From positions 1 through 64,000 of IMG/VR virus record IMGVR_UViG_3300044837_000078: a DNA stretch of 64,000 bases; one strand, written 5' to 3'. Every line of letters begins with the position of its first letter. Position 1 is the first letter of the stretch. A program made the translations under genes and the position numbers. The notes under the pieces are model-generated. The model searched no databases, was not told where the DNA came from, and worked only from the letters and a program-made list of their open reading frames with translations. Below, piece after piece: positions 56,587-64,000 of the stretch. This stretch comes from a virus.

Positions 56587-59500
56587 CCGCGCATCGCCCG
56601 CTGAATTTGGGCGCGAGACCGCATGAAGTCGTCGGCCTGCACGCCCTGCTGCACATAAATCTTGACGGATCGATCCGCGCCGGGGCCGCCCGCGCTACCG
56701 CCGCTCGCCGCGACCGCCGCACTGACGCTGCCGCCGATCGCCGAGTCCGACATCACGCCAGAGCTGGAGCCCGGGATATTGTCCTGCAGCGCCGGCATGA
56801 ACCTGGAGAGCGATTCCGGCGTGACGCGAATGGTGTTCTTCAGATCGTCGAAGGCTTTGGCCTCGTTCGGCGGCAGCACCACAATCCGCTCGCCTGGCGT
56901 GGCCTTGATCCCGACGGTAACATTGTCAGCACCACCAACACCGCCTGGCACGACGAACGTGCCGCCGTCGGCCATACCGGCGAACGGCGAAATCTGGCCG
57001 CCAAAGCTCGGGTTGCCGCCGTTGACATGGGGAACGCCTGCGACAGAGCCGGCTGCGTACTGGACAAGATTCGCGTGCTGCGTTGCATTCAGGTAAGCGG
57101 CATAGGCGGCCGCGTCCTGCGGAGTCTGGCCGATGATGCCGGTTGATGTGCCTGTCGTGCTCGCCATAGCCCTGGCGCTCGCCGCCATCTGCGCCAGCGC
57201 CGCCGTCACCGTGTTGCTGATGGAATTGGCGCCAGCCGTGATCGCATCGATCACCTTGGCCGCGATCTGGTCCAGCTTGTCCTTGAGGTTGGCGGTCTGG
57301 TCCTGCGTATTCTCGGCGAGGTGCGCGGCCACGATGTCGGCACCGGCCAGCCACGGCTCGCCCATGGCAGCGCCGAGCGTGAACTGCCCGCCGGTGGCAA
57401 ATGCCATGATGCCGGTTTTGGTCGACGGAGATCCTGCCATCGAAGGATTAGGCGGCGGCGTGCCGCCGGGCGGGGTGATGGTGACCGTCTCGCCGGGGCT
57501 GGCCATGAACTCGACGTGTTCGGTGTCGGTGCCGCCGGCGCCCTGGACGGTGAACTGGCCGCCGATCGCCATCGCCGGCAACGAGCCATCGGCGACCGAT
57601 GAGGCAATGTCGGTGCTACCCATGCCTTGGGCGAAAAAGGCAGCGCTTGGCGTAAATCCGCCGCTGTCGCTGCCGGACGATCCGCCACCTACCGACTGGC
57701 CGCCGCCGGCCGAACTGTCGCCTCCGGATGAGCCGAATATGCCACTGCCGCCAGATAGGCCACCGCCGCCGCTGAGGCCCCCGCTGAAGCCTCCGCCGCT
57801 TGAACTGGCTACCGAGACCGCGCCCGATACGGCGCCCGCTACCGAGTTCGCTATCGACGGCCCTAGCGCGTTGACCGAACCGACGATGTCGCTGGAGCCT
57901 GTCGAGACCGCTTCCGTGGTCTGGCCGACACCTGCGGTGGTTGCCATGCTGGCAACGTGGACGTCATCAAGGCCGGCGTTGGTCGCGCTAAATCCCGAGG
58001 TGGTGGCTTGATTACCCGCCAGCGTCGCCTGGTTGACGCCGTCGAGCGTCCGCAGCGAGCCCTGCGTCGCCTGCTCGACGCCACTAAGCGAGGTGTTGGT
58101 CTTGTCGCCGATCGAGGTCATATTCTCGGTTTGGCTTATGACCGTGTCGGCGACCGTCCTGCCGCTGTTGTCCTGCGATTGCTTGAGCGCATCGGTCTGC
58201 TGCTGGACATCATCTTTCCCAGCTAGGTTGGTGCCGCCTGGGCCAAACCCCGCGGATTGCAGCGCGGTCGAGCCCGACGGGTTGGCGGGGAAATAAGGAT
58301 TACTGTCGTAGTAGCTCGATTGCGCTGTGCCGAGGGCCTGCATCGGCGCGTTCGGAGTTGAGATGCCCTGCGCATCCGCCCCCGCGGGACGCGGTTGCGG
58401 CAGCGGTATAGTGGGAGCCGACGTATCCTGCACGTACTTGTTATAACTTGGGAACGATATCGGTGCGCTGATGCCGGGCTGGTACGGAAACGGATTTTGC
58501 TGGCCAGCGAACGTGTAGTCATTGGTCTTGGGCTGGAAGCCGTAGCCGACGTTGCTGGGATTGTTCGGTATAAACGCCATCGAGGCTTCGTCATAGTGCC
58601 CTAGCACTGGCGGTGGATAGCTTGAAGAAACGCCGCCTGGAGGAAGCGTCTGGAGTCCTCCGTTCTGCTGCGCGATATTCTGGTTGAAAGACTGCTGCGA
58701 CTGAAAATCCCTCTGCAGCTCTTGCAGCTGGTTCGTGAACATAGCAGTCTGCTGCGAGATGCTTTGGGGAGCCATGCCTTTAATGAGGCCGTCCGCGTTG
58801 AAAACCTGCCCAGCCGTAGGATTGGCATCGAACGGATTGAGCGGGTTAGCGATGGTATCAGCGGAACTAACCCCCGGATTTGGAAATGACTTGCCGGAGC
58901 TCGTGCTGGTGCTCGTGCTCGTGGCGGGCTGAAAGCCGGCGGCCCGGATCGGCACGGCCAGCCCAGCCGCCTCGCCCATGCCTTGCATCTGCTCGGCGCG
59001 AATCTGGTCCGGCGTCAGCGTCGCCCGTTGTCCAGATTGGTTTGTCTGCGGCTGCTGCTGCGAAGGCGTCGATTTAAAGCCGCCGAAGGTAGCGCCGCCG
59101 CTGGCCGTGCTGGACGCGGCCGCTGCTGTAGTCGCTGTCGACGTGGTCGATAGTGTCGCCGTGGTTCCGGTTGCCGCGGTTGCAATCGTGGTCGACGCCA
59201 TCACGCTCTTGAACGAGATCGCCAGACCGGCAATTGCCGCCGTGACCGCAGCAGTCACGATCCCGAGTTTGTCGATAATCGCCGCCGTCTGTGTCTGGAT
59301 GTCCTGCGACAAATGCGCCGAGACAATGTCGCCTTGGGCTGCCGGGGTGTTATCGTTGGTCGGAATCAGCGAGCCCAGCGTTTGTGCGCCGCTGCCGCCG
59401 ACTATGCTCGGCGTGTCAATCGATACCGTCTCGCCAGGCGTCGCCATGAACTGAATGAGCTGGCTGTCGGTGCCGCCGCTTCCTCCAACCACGAAGCTTC

Positions 59501-61004
59501 CGCCACTGGCGAAACCCTGAAGGTTGGAGGCTACGGCGTCGTTGATGAATGAGGAATTGTCGAAGCTGAAAGGACTGGCGCCACCGCCGCCTCCAAGCCC
59601 TGCGCCGCCGAATTGCTGCGCGGCCATGCCCGCACCTTCAGCGCCGCCTATGCCGCCGGACGCGTTTATATTCTGCTGCACAATGCTCGGTATCTGGGGA
59701 ATGCTCTTGATAGCGTCGGCAAGGGACTTGGCGTCCCTGGCGTCCTGCTGAAGGATTTCACCAACTGTGCTCAGGATGCCGTTTACGCCCTGAAATGCGC
59801 CGGTTTGTGCGATGGTTTCAAGCAGATTGCCCCACGATATCTTGAGTTGCCTAGTTGCCTGATCGAACGTCTGCGGCTTGGTCGGGTCGAAGTTGGCGTC
59901 AACGGCCGGCTTAATTCGGTTGATCGCAGCTTCAAGGTCAGCGAGTGGAATAGGTGTCTTGGCGAGTTGCCTGGCAAACTCGTTGACGTCGGTGTAATTG
60001 AACGCCGATGAGATAGCGCGTGCGACTTGCGGCGAGGTATCGCGGATTGCCTGAAACGTATCTGCTGTGAGGCCGCCGACCTTGCTGATCCCCTGCGAGA
60101 GCGAATCTAACACCTTGCTTTCTTCTGCGGCGTTCGCGCCCGACGACTGCATCACCTCGCCCAAGGTGGTGAACATTGAGTTGAGGTTTTTGATTTCGCT
60201 CGCGGTCTTGTTGCTGCCGAGCTGAATCACAGGCCAGCTCGTGCTCATTTTGTCGACGCCCTGGGCGGCCTTTTCGACCGCGCTTGCCAGCGTCGTGAAT
60301 TCAACGCCCGTCGCGTTGGCACTTTGCTTGATAAGGCCGAATGAGGCAGCGCCCTCCTTGATGCTGCCCGTGATCGCAGACAACCGGCTCTTGGCCCGAT
60401 CGACCTCGTCGCCGGCCTTGACGATGGCCATAGCGGCAACACCAGCCGCCGCCGCAATGCTACCAAACTCAAACGTTGCGGAATGCACATATGTGGCCAG
60501 TGACTTGAGCGTCGTGCCGCCAGCGCCGGCCGCCTGCGCGATATTGTTGAGGGGCAGAACGGCGCCGCCCGCCGCGCCGGCCAGCGTGTTGAGCGCGCCG
60601 CTATGACTGGTCGCGGCATCGCCTGCCGCCTTGTGGGCATCGACCGCGCCTTTCAGCGCCGCGCTGGCGGCTGTGTAGGAAGCACCGGTCTTTGCGACGA
60701 TGGTATCCAGCGCTTGAGATATGTTGAGATATTTCCCGCCTTCTGCGGCAGCGCTGACGAGGGACTTCGCCATTCCATCCACAGACTGCGCCGATGCAGT
60801 CGCGCTGTTCTTGATATTCGAGGTGGACGATGCAACCTTGTCCAGCCCGGCCGATGCGCTCGCGCTCGAGGCTTGGGTCTTGTCAAGCTCGGCGTTGAGG
60901 CCCTGGACCTTGGCCTTGGTATTGTCGAGTTCGTCCTGCAGCGACTTGAGGCCGCTCGTGTCGCTACTGAAGCCCACGCTCGATATATCGACCACTTCGC
61001 TCAC
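56583..61004 (-). CDS. Tape measure protein
   Basis: 1473 residues with a GTG start. The N-terminal 450 residues have the helical tape-measure domain (FGLIKQSANATGVEFTTLAS; FQAIRDTSPQVARAISSAF). The rest is Gly/Ser/Ala-rich with three copies of a GG(x)F(x)V..GG.(D)...F.A(S/T)PGE(T/R)V unit near residues 498, 1146 and 1345, and two copies of (D)IV.AHL..(N/D).Q.QTA...DKL. By the usual 1.5 angstrom per residue the tail would be roughly 220 nm long. Membrane-like helices are few. Confidence 0.9.
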   Translation of the reverse strand: MSEVVDISSVGFSSDTSGLKSLQDELDNTKAKVQGLNAELDKTQASSASASAGLDKVASSTSNIKNSATASAQSVDGMAKSLVSAAAEGGKYLNISQALDTIVAKTGASYTAASAALKGAVDAHKAAGDAATSHSGALNTLAGAAGGAVLPLNNIAQAAGAGGTTLKSLATYVHSATFEFGSIAAAAGVAAMAIVKAGDEVDRAKSRLSAITGSIKEGAASFGLIKQSANATGVEFTTLASAVEKAAQGVDKMSTSWPVIQLGSNKTASEIKNLNSMFTTLGEVMQSSGANAAEESKVLDSLSQGISKVGGLTADTFQAIRDTSPQVARAISSAFNYTDVNEFARQLAKTPIPLADLEAAINRIKPAVDANFDPTKPQTFDQATRQLKISWGNLLETIAQTGAFQGVNGILSTVGEILQQDARDAKSLADAIKSIPQIPSIVQQNINASGGIGGAEGAGMAAQQFGGAGLGGGGGASPFSFDNSSFINDAVASNLQGFASGGSFVVGGSGGTDSQLIQFMATPGETVSIDTPSIVGGSGAQTLGSLIPTNDNTPAAQGDIVSAHLSQDIQTQTAAIIDKLGIVTAAVTAAIAGLAISFKSVMASTTIATAATGTTATLSTTSTATTAAAASSTASGGATFGGFKSTPSQQQPQTNQSGQRATLTPDQIRAEQMQGMGEAAGLAVPIRAAGFQPATSTSTSTSSGKSFPNPGVSSADTIANPLNPFDANPTAGQVFNADGLIKGMAPQSISQQTAMFTNQLQELQRDFQSQQSFNQNIAQQNGGLQTLPPGGVSSSYPPPVLGHYDEASMAFIPNNPSNVGYGFQPKTNDYTFAGQQNPFPYQPGISAPISFPSYNKYVQDTSAPTIPLPQPRPAGADAQGISTPNAPMQALGTAQSSYYDSNPYFPANPSGSTALQSAGFGPGGTNLAGKDDVQQQTDALKQSQDNSGRTVADTVISQTENMTSIGDKTNTSLSGVEQATQGSLRTLDGVNQATLAGNQATTSGFSATNAGLDDVHVASMATTAGVGQTTEAVSTGSSDIVGSVNALGPSIANSVAGAVSGAVSVASSSGGGFSGGLSGGGGLSGGSGIFGSSGGDSSAGGGQSVGGGSSGSDSGGFTPSAAFFAQGMGSTDIASSVADGSLPAMAIGGQFTVQGAGGTDTEHVEFMASPGETVTITPPGGTPPPNPSMAGSPSTKTGIMAFATGGQFTLGAAMGEPWLAGADIVAAHLAENTQDQTANLKDKLDQIAAKVIDAITAGANSISNTVTAALAQMAASARAMASTTGTSTGIIGQTPQDAAAYAAYLNATQHANLVQYAAGSVAGVPHVNGGNPSFGGQISPFAGMADGGTFVVPGGVGGADNVTVGIKATPGERIVVLPPNEAKAFDDLKNTIRVTPESLSRFMPALQDNIPGSSSGVMSDSAIGGSVSAAVAASGGSAGGPGADRSVKIYVQQGVQADDFMRSRAQIQRAMRG

Positions 61005-61052
61005 CCTGATTTTATGTTACGGTGCTTCGATTGCAAAAGTCGGAGCGTTGTA

Positions 61053-61784
61053 ATGCGCAAGCTTGGTATGATCGGAAAGACGTTTGATAGATGGACAGTC
61101 GTCAGCGAAGCGGACAAGCGCGGTCGCTTGCATCTTTACTGGAATTGTGTTTGCAAATGCGGAGCTACTAAGGAAGTTCTCGGCAGTGATCTTCGCAGAG
61201 GCCGCAGCCGAAGTTGCAGCTGCATACGAGTTGAAATCGCTGCACCGTACTTAAAGCCGACGCCGAAAGCCAAACTAGTCGGCCAGCGTTTTGGGAGACT
61301 TCTTGTCACCGGAGAAGCGGATTCTGTCCGCTTGCCATGCGGGACTTTTGTAACCCGTTTTTTCGTCCGGTGTGACTGCGGAGTAGAAAAGATCGTACAA
61401 CGCAGCGGACTTTCTAATGGCGACACGAAAAGCTGCGGCTGCTGGCTGACGGAAGTAAGACGACGGCCGAAGAAGCACGGCGAAATCATGGTAGGGAAGC
61501 CGACGGCTGAATACACCGCCTGGCAGGGCATGAAGCAGCGATGCAATAATCCAAATGATAAGAAATTCAAACACTACGGCGGTCGCGGCATCACCGTCTG
61601 CGCGCGCTGGCTCGATAGTTACCAAAACTTCCTCGCCGACATGGGCCGGCGTCCGTCTGCCGATCATTCAATCGATCGCTACCCCGACAACGACGGCAAC
61701 TATGAGCCTAATAACTGTCGATGGGCGACGCCGAGCGAGCAGAACTTCAATAAACGCCCGTACAGCCAGACCAAAGCCGCCTAA
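61053..61784 (+). CDS. Homing-type endonuclease on the opposite strand, with zinc-ribbon repeats
   Basis: 243 residues. Two repeats of (G)(K/Q)(T/R)F(D/G)R..V....(S)...W.C.C(K)CG...SC(S/G)C (about residues 6-55 and 75-135) suggest zinc-ribbon DNA-binding modules. The C-terminal KQRCNNPNDKKFKHYGGRGI, VCARWLDSYQNFLADMG and DGNYEPNNCRWATPSEQN are typical of phage AP2/HNH-type homing nucleases. It is inserted antisense between the tail chaperone and tape-measure genes. Confidence 0.8.
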   Translation: MRKLGMIGKTFDRWTVVSEADKRGRLHLYWNCVCKCGATKEVLGSDLRRGRSRSCSCIRVEIAAPYLKPTPKAKLVGQRFGRLLVTGEADSVRLPCGTFVTRFFVRCDCGVEKIVQRSGLSNGDTKSCGCWLTEVRRRPKKHGEIMVGKPTAEYTAWQGMKQRCNNPNDKKFKHYGGRGITVCARWLDSYQNFLADMGRRPSADHSIDRYPDNDGNYEPNNCRWATPSEQNFNKRPYSQTKAA

Positions 61785-62164
61785 GACCTCTTCGCTTTCA
61801 TACCGAGCGCGCGGAACATGCCGAGCAGGCCACCGGCCGTACCGGCCACGGCCGGCGGCGGCGGATCGTTCTTGATCCGGACGTAGAATTCATCGATCAA
61901 CGTGAGGCCCGCGAACTGCCACGGCTCGATATCGAGCCGTGCCATCCGTGCCCAAGACTCGATGCGTTCCGGCGAGATGTGCAGCGACCGCGACTTGACC
62001 TGCCAGCCGAGCCGGCCGTCCGGCATCTGCACCGGCTCGGTCAGCCGCGAATACTCGCGCAAGACGTTGAGATGATTGAACCAGCGCCAGACCTGGCGCA
62101 GCGGCTGCGGCAGATTGGGCTTTTCCGCTGGTACGACGTGGGCGCCGTGGCCCAGCGCCACCAT
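61781..62164 (-). CDS. Second tail assembly chaperone (possible frameshift product)
   Basis: 127 residues from the first ATG, but the frame is open well upstream: reading on from the -1 frame of the preceding gene gives FYADLCEQIVRFAEVEIMVA directly before it. ARLDIEPWQFAGLTLIDEFY and a C-terminal small helix are typical of the T part of tail chaperones. It overlaps the antisense endonuclease by 4 bases. Confidence 0.72.
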   Translation of the reverse strand: MVALGHGAHVVPAEKPNLPQPLRQVWRWFNHLNVLREYSRLTEPVQMPDGRLGWQVKSRSLHISPERIESWARMARLDIEPWQFAGLTLIDEFYVRIKNDPPPPAVAGTAGGLLGMFRALGMKAKRS

Positions 62165-62187
62165 GATCTCGACCTCGGCGAAGCGGA

Positions 62188-62628
62188 CTATTTGTTCGCA
62201 GAGGTCGGCATAAAATTCAGCCGGTTGGTCGCCCTGACCGACATCTGCTCGGCGATTTCCGGAAAGCGCTGATAGAGAATTCTGGCATTGACCTTGGAAA
62301 ATGCCAGCGGCTTGCCGTCCAGTTCGACATTGTCGGTCCAGCCTTCGGTCAGAAGCACCAGGTCGTCGACGATATCCTGCTCACGCATTTGCCAGTTATA
62401 TTCGACCACTTCGCCCTTCTTGGCATCGGCATCCAACGCCTTTCGCGCGGCCTGGCGTTCCTCCACCGCGCTCTTGATGCGGGAGGCATCGCCGCCCGAT
62501 ATCTTGATCTTGATCTCGCTGCCCGCATCGTCCTTGAGCGGTTCACCTGTCTTGGGATGCAGCACCGGGAAGAACACGCCTTCCTCGGCGTATTTGCGAG
62601 TCTCAATCACACCTAAGTCAAACCCCAC
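62188..62628 (-). CDS. Tail assembly chaperone (lambda gpG-like)
   Basis: 146 residues, MGFDLGVIETRKYAEEGVFF then a charged helical part and ILYQRFPEIAEQMSVRATNR near the end. Size, place between tail tube and tape measure, and the overlapping -1 frame downstream match the G/GT chaperone pair. Confidence 0.75.
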   Translation of the reverse strand: MGFDLGVIETRKYAEEGVFFPVLHPKTGEPLKDDAGSEIKIKISGGDASRIKSAVEERQAARKALDADAKKGEVVEYNWQMREQDIVDDLVLLTEGWTDNVELDGKPLAFSKVNARILYQRFPEIAEQMSVRATNRLNFMPTSANK

Positions 62629-62646
62629 GTCGTCCTCCTGTGAAAT

Positions 62647-62690
62647 GCAAAAAAGAGCGCCGCGCCCCGATCAAACAGGGACGCGGCGCC
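62647..62690 (-). terminator. Terminator after the major tail protein gene
   Basis: On the minus strand a 12-bp GC-rich stem with one mismatch (positions 57-68 and 78-89 of the 62600 block), 9-base loop, followed by CTCTTTTTTG. It would lower expression of chaperone and tape measure relative to the tail tube. Confidence 0.75.
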
Positions 62691-62699
62691 TAACTGTGT

Positions 62700-63164
62700 T
62701 TAGGTCGCGGCGACTTCGAGGAAGGTGGCCGCGTTGATGCCGAGCTGGATCGTGGCCATCACCGCGGCACTCGTTGTGAACGGGCCGGTCTGGTAGCTCA
62801 TCACCTTGGCCTTGAAATAGATGATTGTGCCGTGCGATCCCGTGGTTTCCGACGAGTCGTTCAGCGTGACTTTGAAGTTGAAATCGAGATGCGAGGCCAG
62901 CGCGGCGATGCAGGCCGCCTGGCCGCCATCGGAGGCCTTGCGGCCGAGACCGAGCTGCGGACTGCCGCCCTGACCGATCGCCTTGAAGAAGCGCTCGAAA
63001 CCGTCCGCGAGCGCCGCAAACGTAATCGAGGTATAGGAAAGGCCGATCGGGGGAATGGTGACGACCTCGGCGATATCGGTATAGCTGTCGGTCAACTGGT
63101 TGGAAGCCGTGGTGCCGATCGCAATCGTGCAACCAAGGCCGGCATTGACGAGGCCTGCGGTCAT
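62700..63164 (-). CDS. Major tail (tube) protein
   Basis: 154 residues starting MTAGLVNAGLGCTIAIGTTA; beta-rich with VTIPPIGLSYTSITFAALAD and YFKAKVMSYQTGPFTTSAAV, the tube-protein layout of siphoviruses. Followed by a terminator, as for a highly expressed gene. Confidence 0.8.
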   Translation of the reverse strand: MTAGLVNAGLGCTIAIGTTASNQLTDSYTDIAEVVTIPPIGLSYTSITFAALADGFERFFKAIGQGGSPQLGLGRKASDGGQAACIAALASHLDFNFKVTLNDSSETTGSHGTIIYFKAKVMSYQTGPFTTSAAVMATIQLGINAATFLEVAAT

Positions 63165-63252
63165 GGTGGTGATCCTTTCTTAGACGAAAACTGGACATGG
63201 GAAAGCGGCACGGCCGCGGACGTGCAGGCCCATAGGCTTGCAGTGGATGATT

Positions 63253-63660
63253 TCAGCTTGGGAAGTTGCGCCAGGAGACGGTGATCGGCGCATGGAGAGC
63301 GTCGGGTTGCTGCAGCAAGGGACCGCGCTGCGCGTAGTAGATCGAAACCCGCGTCGTGCCCTTGAACAGACTGTGATTAAGCGGGAAGGCGTCGACCACG
63401 GCGTCGGCGACTGCATCGATTGTCGCGGTGCCCTTGTCGATCGGATAGAACAGATCGACCTGAAACAACCCGCCAGTGATCTTGCTCAAGCCGTCGAGCG
63501 AGAACGGCTGGCGCGAATTGTTGAGCAGCGTCATCCGCGCCCAGGGCACCCCTAACACCGGGCTGAAACCAACGCCCTCATAGTCAACCGAAGTTGGAAA
63601 GCCTGCGGCAGACGCTGCCTTTAGCTGCAGCGCCCCCCTGATGTCGGCGATCAAACTCAT
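63253..63660 (-). CDS. Tail terminator-like protein (DUF4128)
   Basis: 135 residues: MSLIADIRGALQLKAASAAG, then GGLFQVDLFYPIDKGTATID and AFPLNHSLFKGTTRVSIYYA, matching the small tail-completion proteins that precede the tube gene. Overlaps gp10 by 4 bases. Confidence 0.75.
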   Translation of the reverse strand: MSLIADIRGALQLKAASAAGFPTSVDYEGVGFSPVLGVPWARMTLLNNSRQPFSLDGLSKITGGLFQVDLFYPIDKGTATIDAVADAVVDAFPLNHSLFKGTTRVSIYYAQRGPLLQQPDALHAPITVSWRNFPS

Positions 63661-64000
63661 GACTGCGATACCCGAACCGCGGCGGCATCTGCGAATTGCT
63701 GCGCCCGGTCGATCACGCCGCGCACAAAGGCGCGCGGGCGCATGTGCTGTGTGCCGAACTCGACGAACACGGCATAGTTGGCGCCGTTGGTGGCATTGTA
63801 GACGTCGCCGATTTTCAGATCGGCCAGCGTCAGGTTCATCCGGGCGATAGCTGCGGCTCCGGACGGATCAGGCTGACCGGCGCCGTCAGGCGCGCTGTTC
63901 AATCCGGCGTACCATGAGCCGCGCAGAAAGCCGGTCTTGAACGGCGTTTCCGTCACCACCGCTTCGTTGATGTCCTGGATCACCTCGACTGCGAATTCTG
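63657..64000 (-). CDS. HK97-gp10-like head-tail joining protein, 5' end outside window
   Basis: The visible 114 codons run to the right edge with the frame still open (EFAVEVIQDINEAVVTETPF). TPFKTGFLRGSW is the conserved T-P-x-x-T-G-x-L-R-x-S/N-W motif, and VEFGTQHMRPRAFVR the C-terminal one, of the HK97 gp10 family. A GTG at 63983 is unlikely to be the true start. Confidence 0.85.
   Translation of the reverse strand, partial: EFAVEVIQDINEAVVTETPFKTGFLRGSWYAGLNSAPDGAGQPDPSGAAAIARMNLTLADLKIGDVYNATNGANYAVFVEFGTQHMRPRAFVRGVIDRAQQFADAAAVRVSQS

Noticed and set aside
1-64000. Diversity-generating retroelement or reverse transcriptase
   Set aside because: No reverse transcriptase motif or template/variable repeat pair could be seen despite LamG fibre proteins.

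Overview
The window is almost entirely one temperate tailed phage of an alphaproteobacterium, probably a high-GC Rhizobiales host of the Bradyrhizobium/Rhodopseudomonas type. The host inference rests on a GcrA-type cell-cycle regulator, a chromosomal-type parS site, and tail-tip proteins of the DUF2460/DUF2163 (gene-transfer-agent-like) kind. No host housekeeping gene is visible. A 1473-residue tape measure, an HK97-gp10-like protein and a lambda-like tail cassette indicate a siphovirus with a long flexible tail. Genes continue on both sides of the integrase/attP region, and one structural operon runs off both window edges. The sequence is therefore the phage in its circular or virion permutation, or a larger contig, rather than a prophage cut at its att sites. 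The head-tail connector genes expected between the major capsid and gp10 genes are not in the window.

Layout. 1-15.6 kb (minus strand): late head operon, reading right to left. It holds a small membrane protein, a coiled-coil protein, a cold-shock protein, a YkgJ-like Cys protein, TerS, TerL, portal, head morphogenesis protein, ChaB/XkdF-type protease, scaffold, decoration protein and major capsid. A sugar-modification island follows (DUF115-like, GT8-like, cupin, GT9-like, FkbM methyltransferase, GT-B-like). A two-gene plus-strand insertion sits at 8.8-9.2 kb. 15.65-16.04 kb: intergenic control region with hairpins and clustered GGACATC repeats. 16-24.7 kb (minus): early/replication operon with a parS-bearing gene, a DUF5131 protein, primase-helicase, adenine methylase, RuvC-like resolvase, GcrA and a CII-like regulator. 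24.9-25.3 kb: immunity region with a Cro-like gene, three operators and an S24-type repressor. 25.3-27.2 kb (plus): repressor, a secreted protein and two unknown genes. 27.2-27.7 kb: noncoding control region ending in a repressible promoter with two further operators. 27.7-46 kb (plus): a long early operon of overlapping genes. It contains YqaJ exonuclease, RecT, an IS110-like helix-hairpin-helix protein, a HerA-like ATPase, HNH nucleases, a ParB-like protein, a MazG-like protein, a C5 DNA methylase, many micro-genes with CxxC pairs, an excisionase, the integrase and attP. 46.6-64 kb (minus): lysis and tail genes after a bidirectional terminator. These are holin, spanin and endolysin candidates, a LapG-like transglutaminase-fold protein, LamG-containing fibre proteins, tail tip, tape measure, an antisense homing-type endonuclease, tail chaperones, tail tube, tail terminator and gp10.

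How it fits together. The repressor and Cro-like protein face each other across operators of the form GCGGR-N6-YCCGC. The same operator occupies the core of a second promoter 2.4 kb away, so one repressor would silence both the leftward and rightward lytic operons. YqaJ and RecT form a recombination pair. Primase-helicase and RuvC-like resolvase serve replication and resolution. GcrA and two DNA methylases tie the phage to host methylation and cell-cycle control. Function calls come from reading motifs by eye; no database search was possible.
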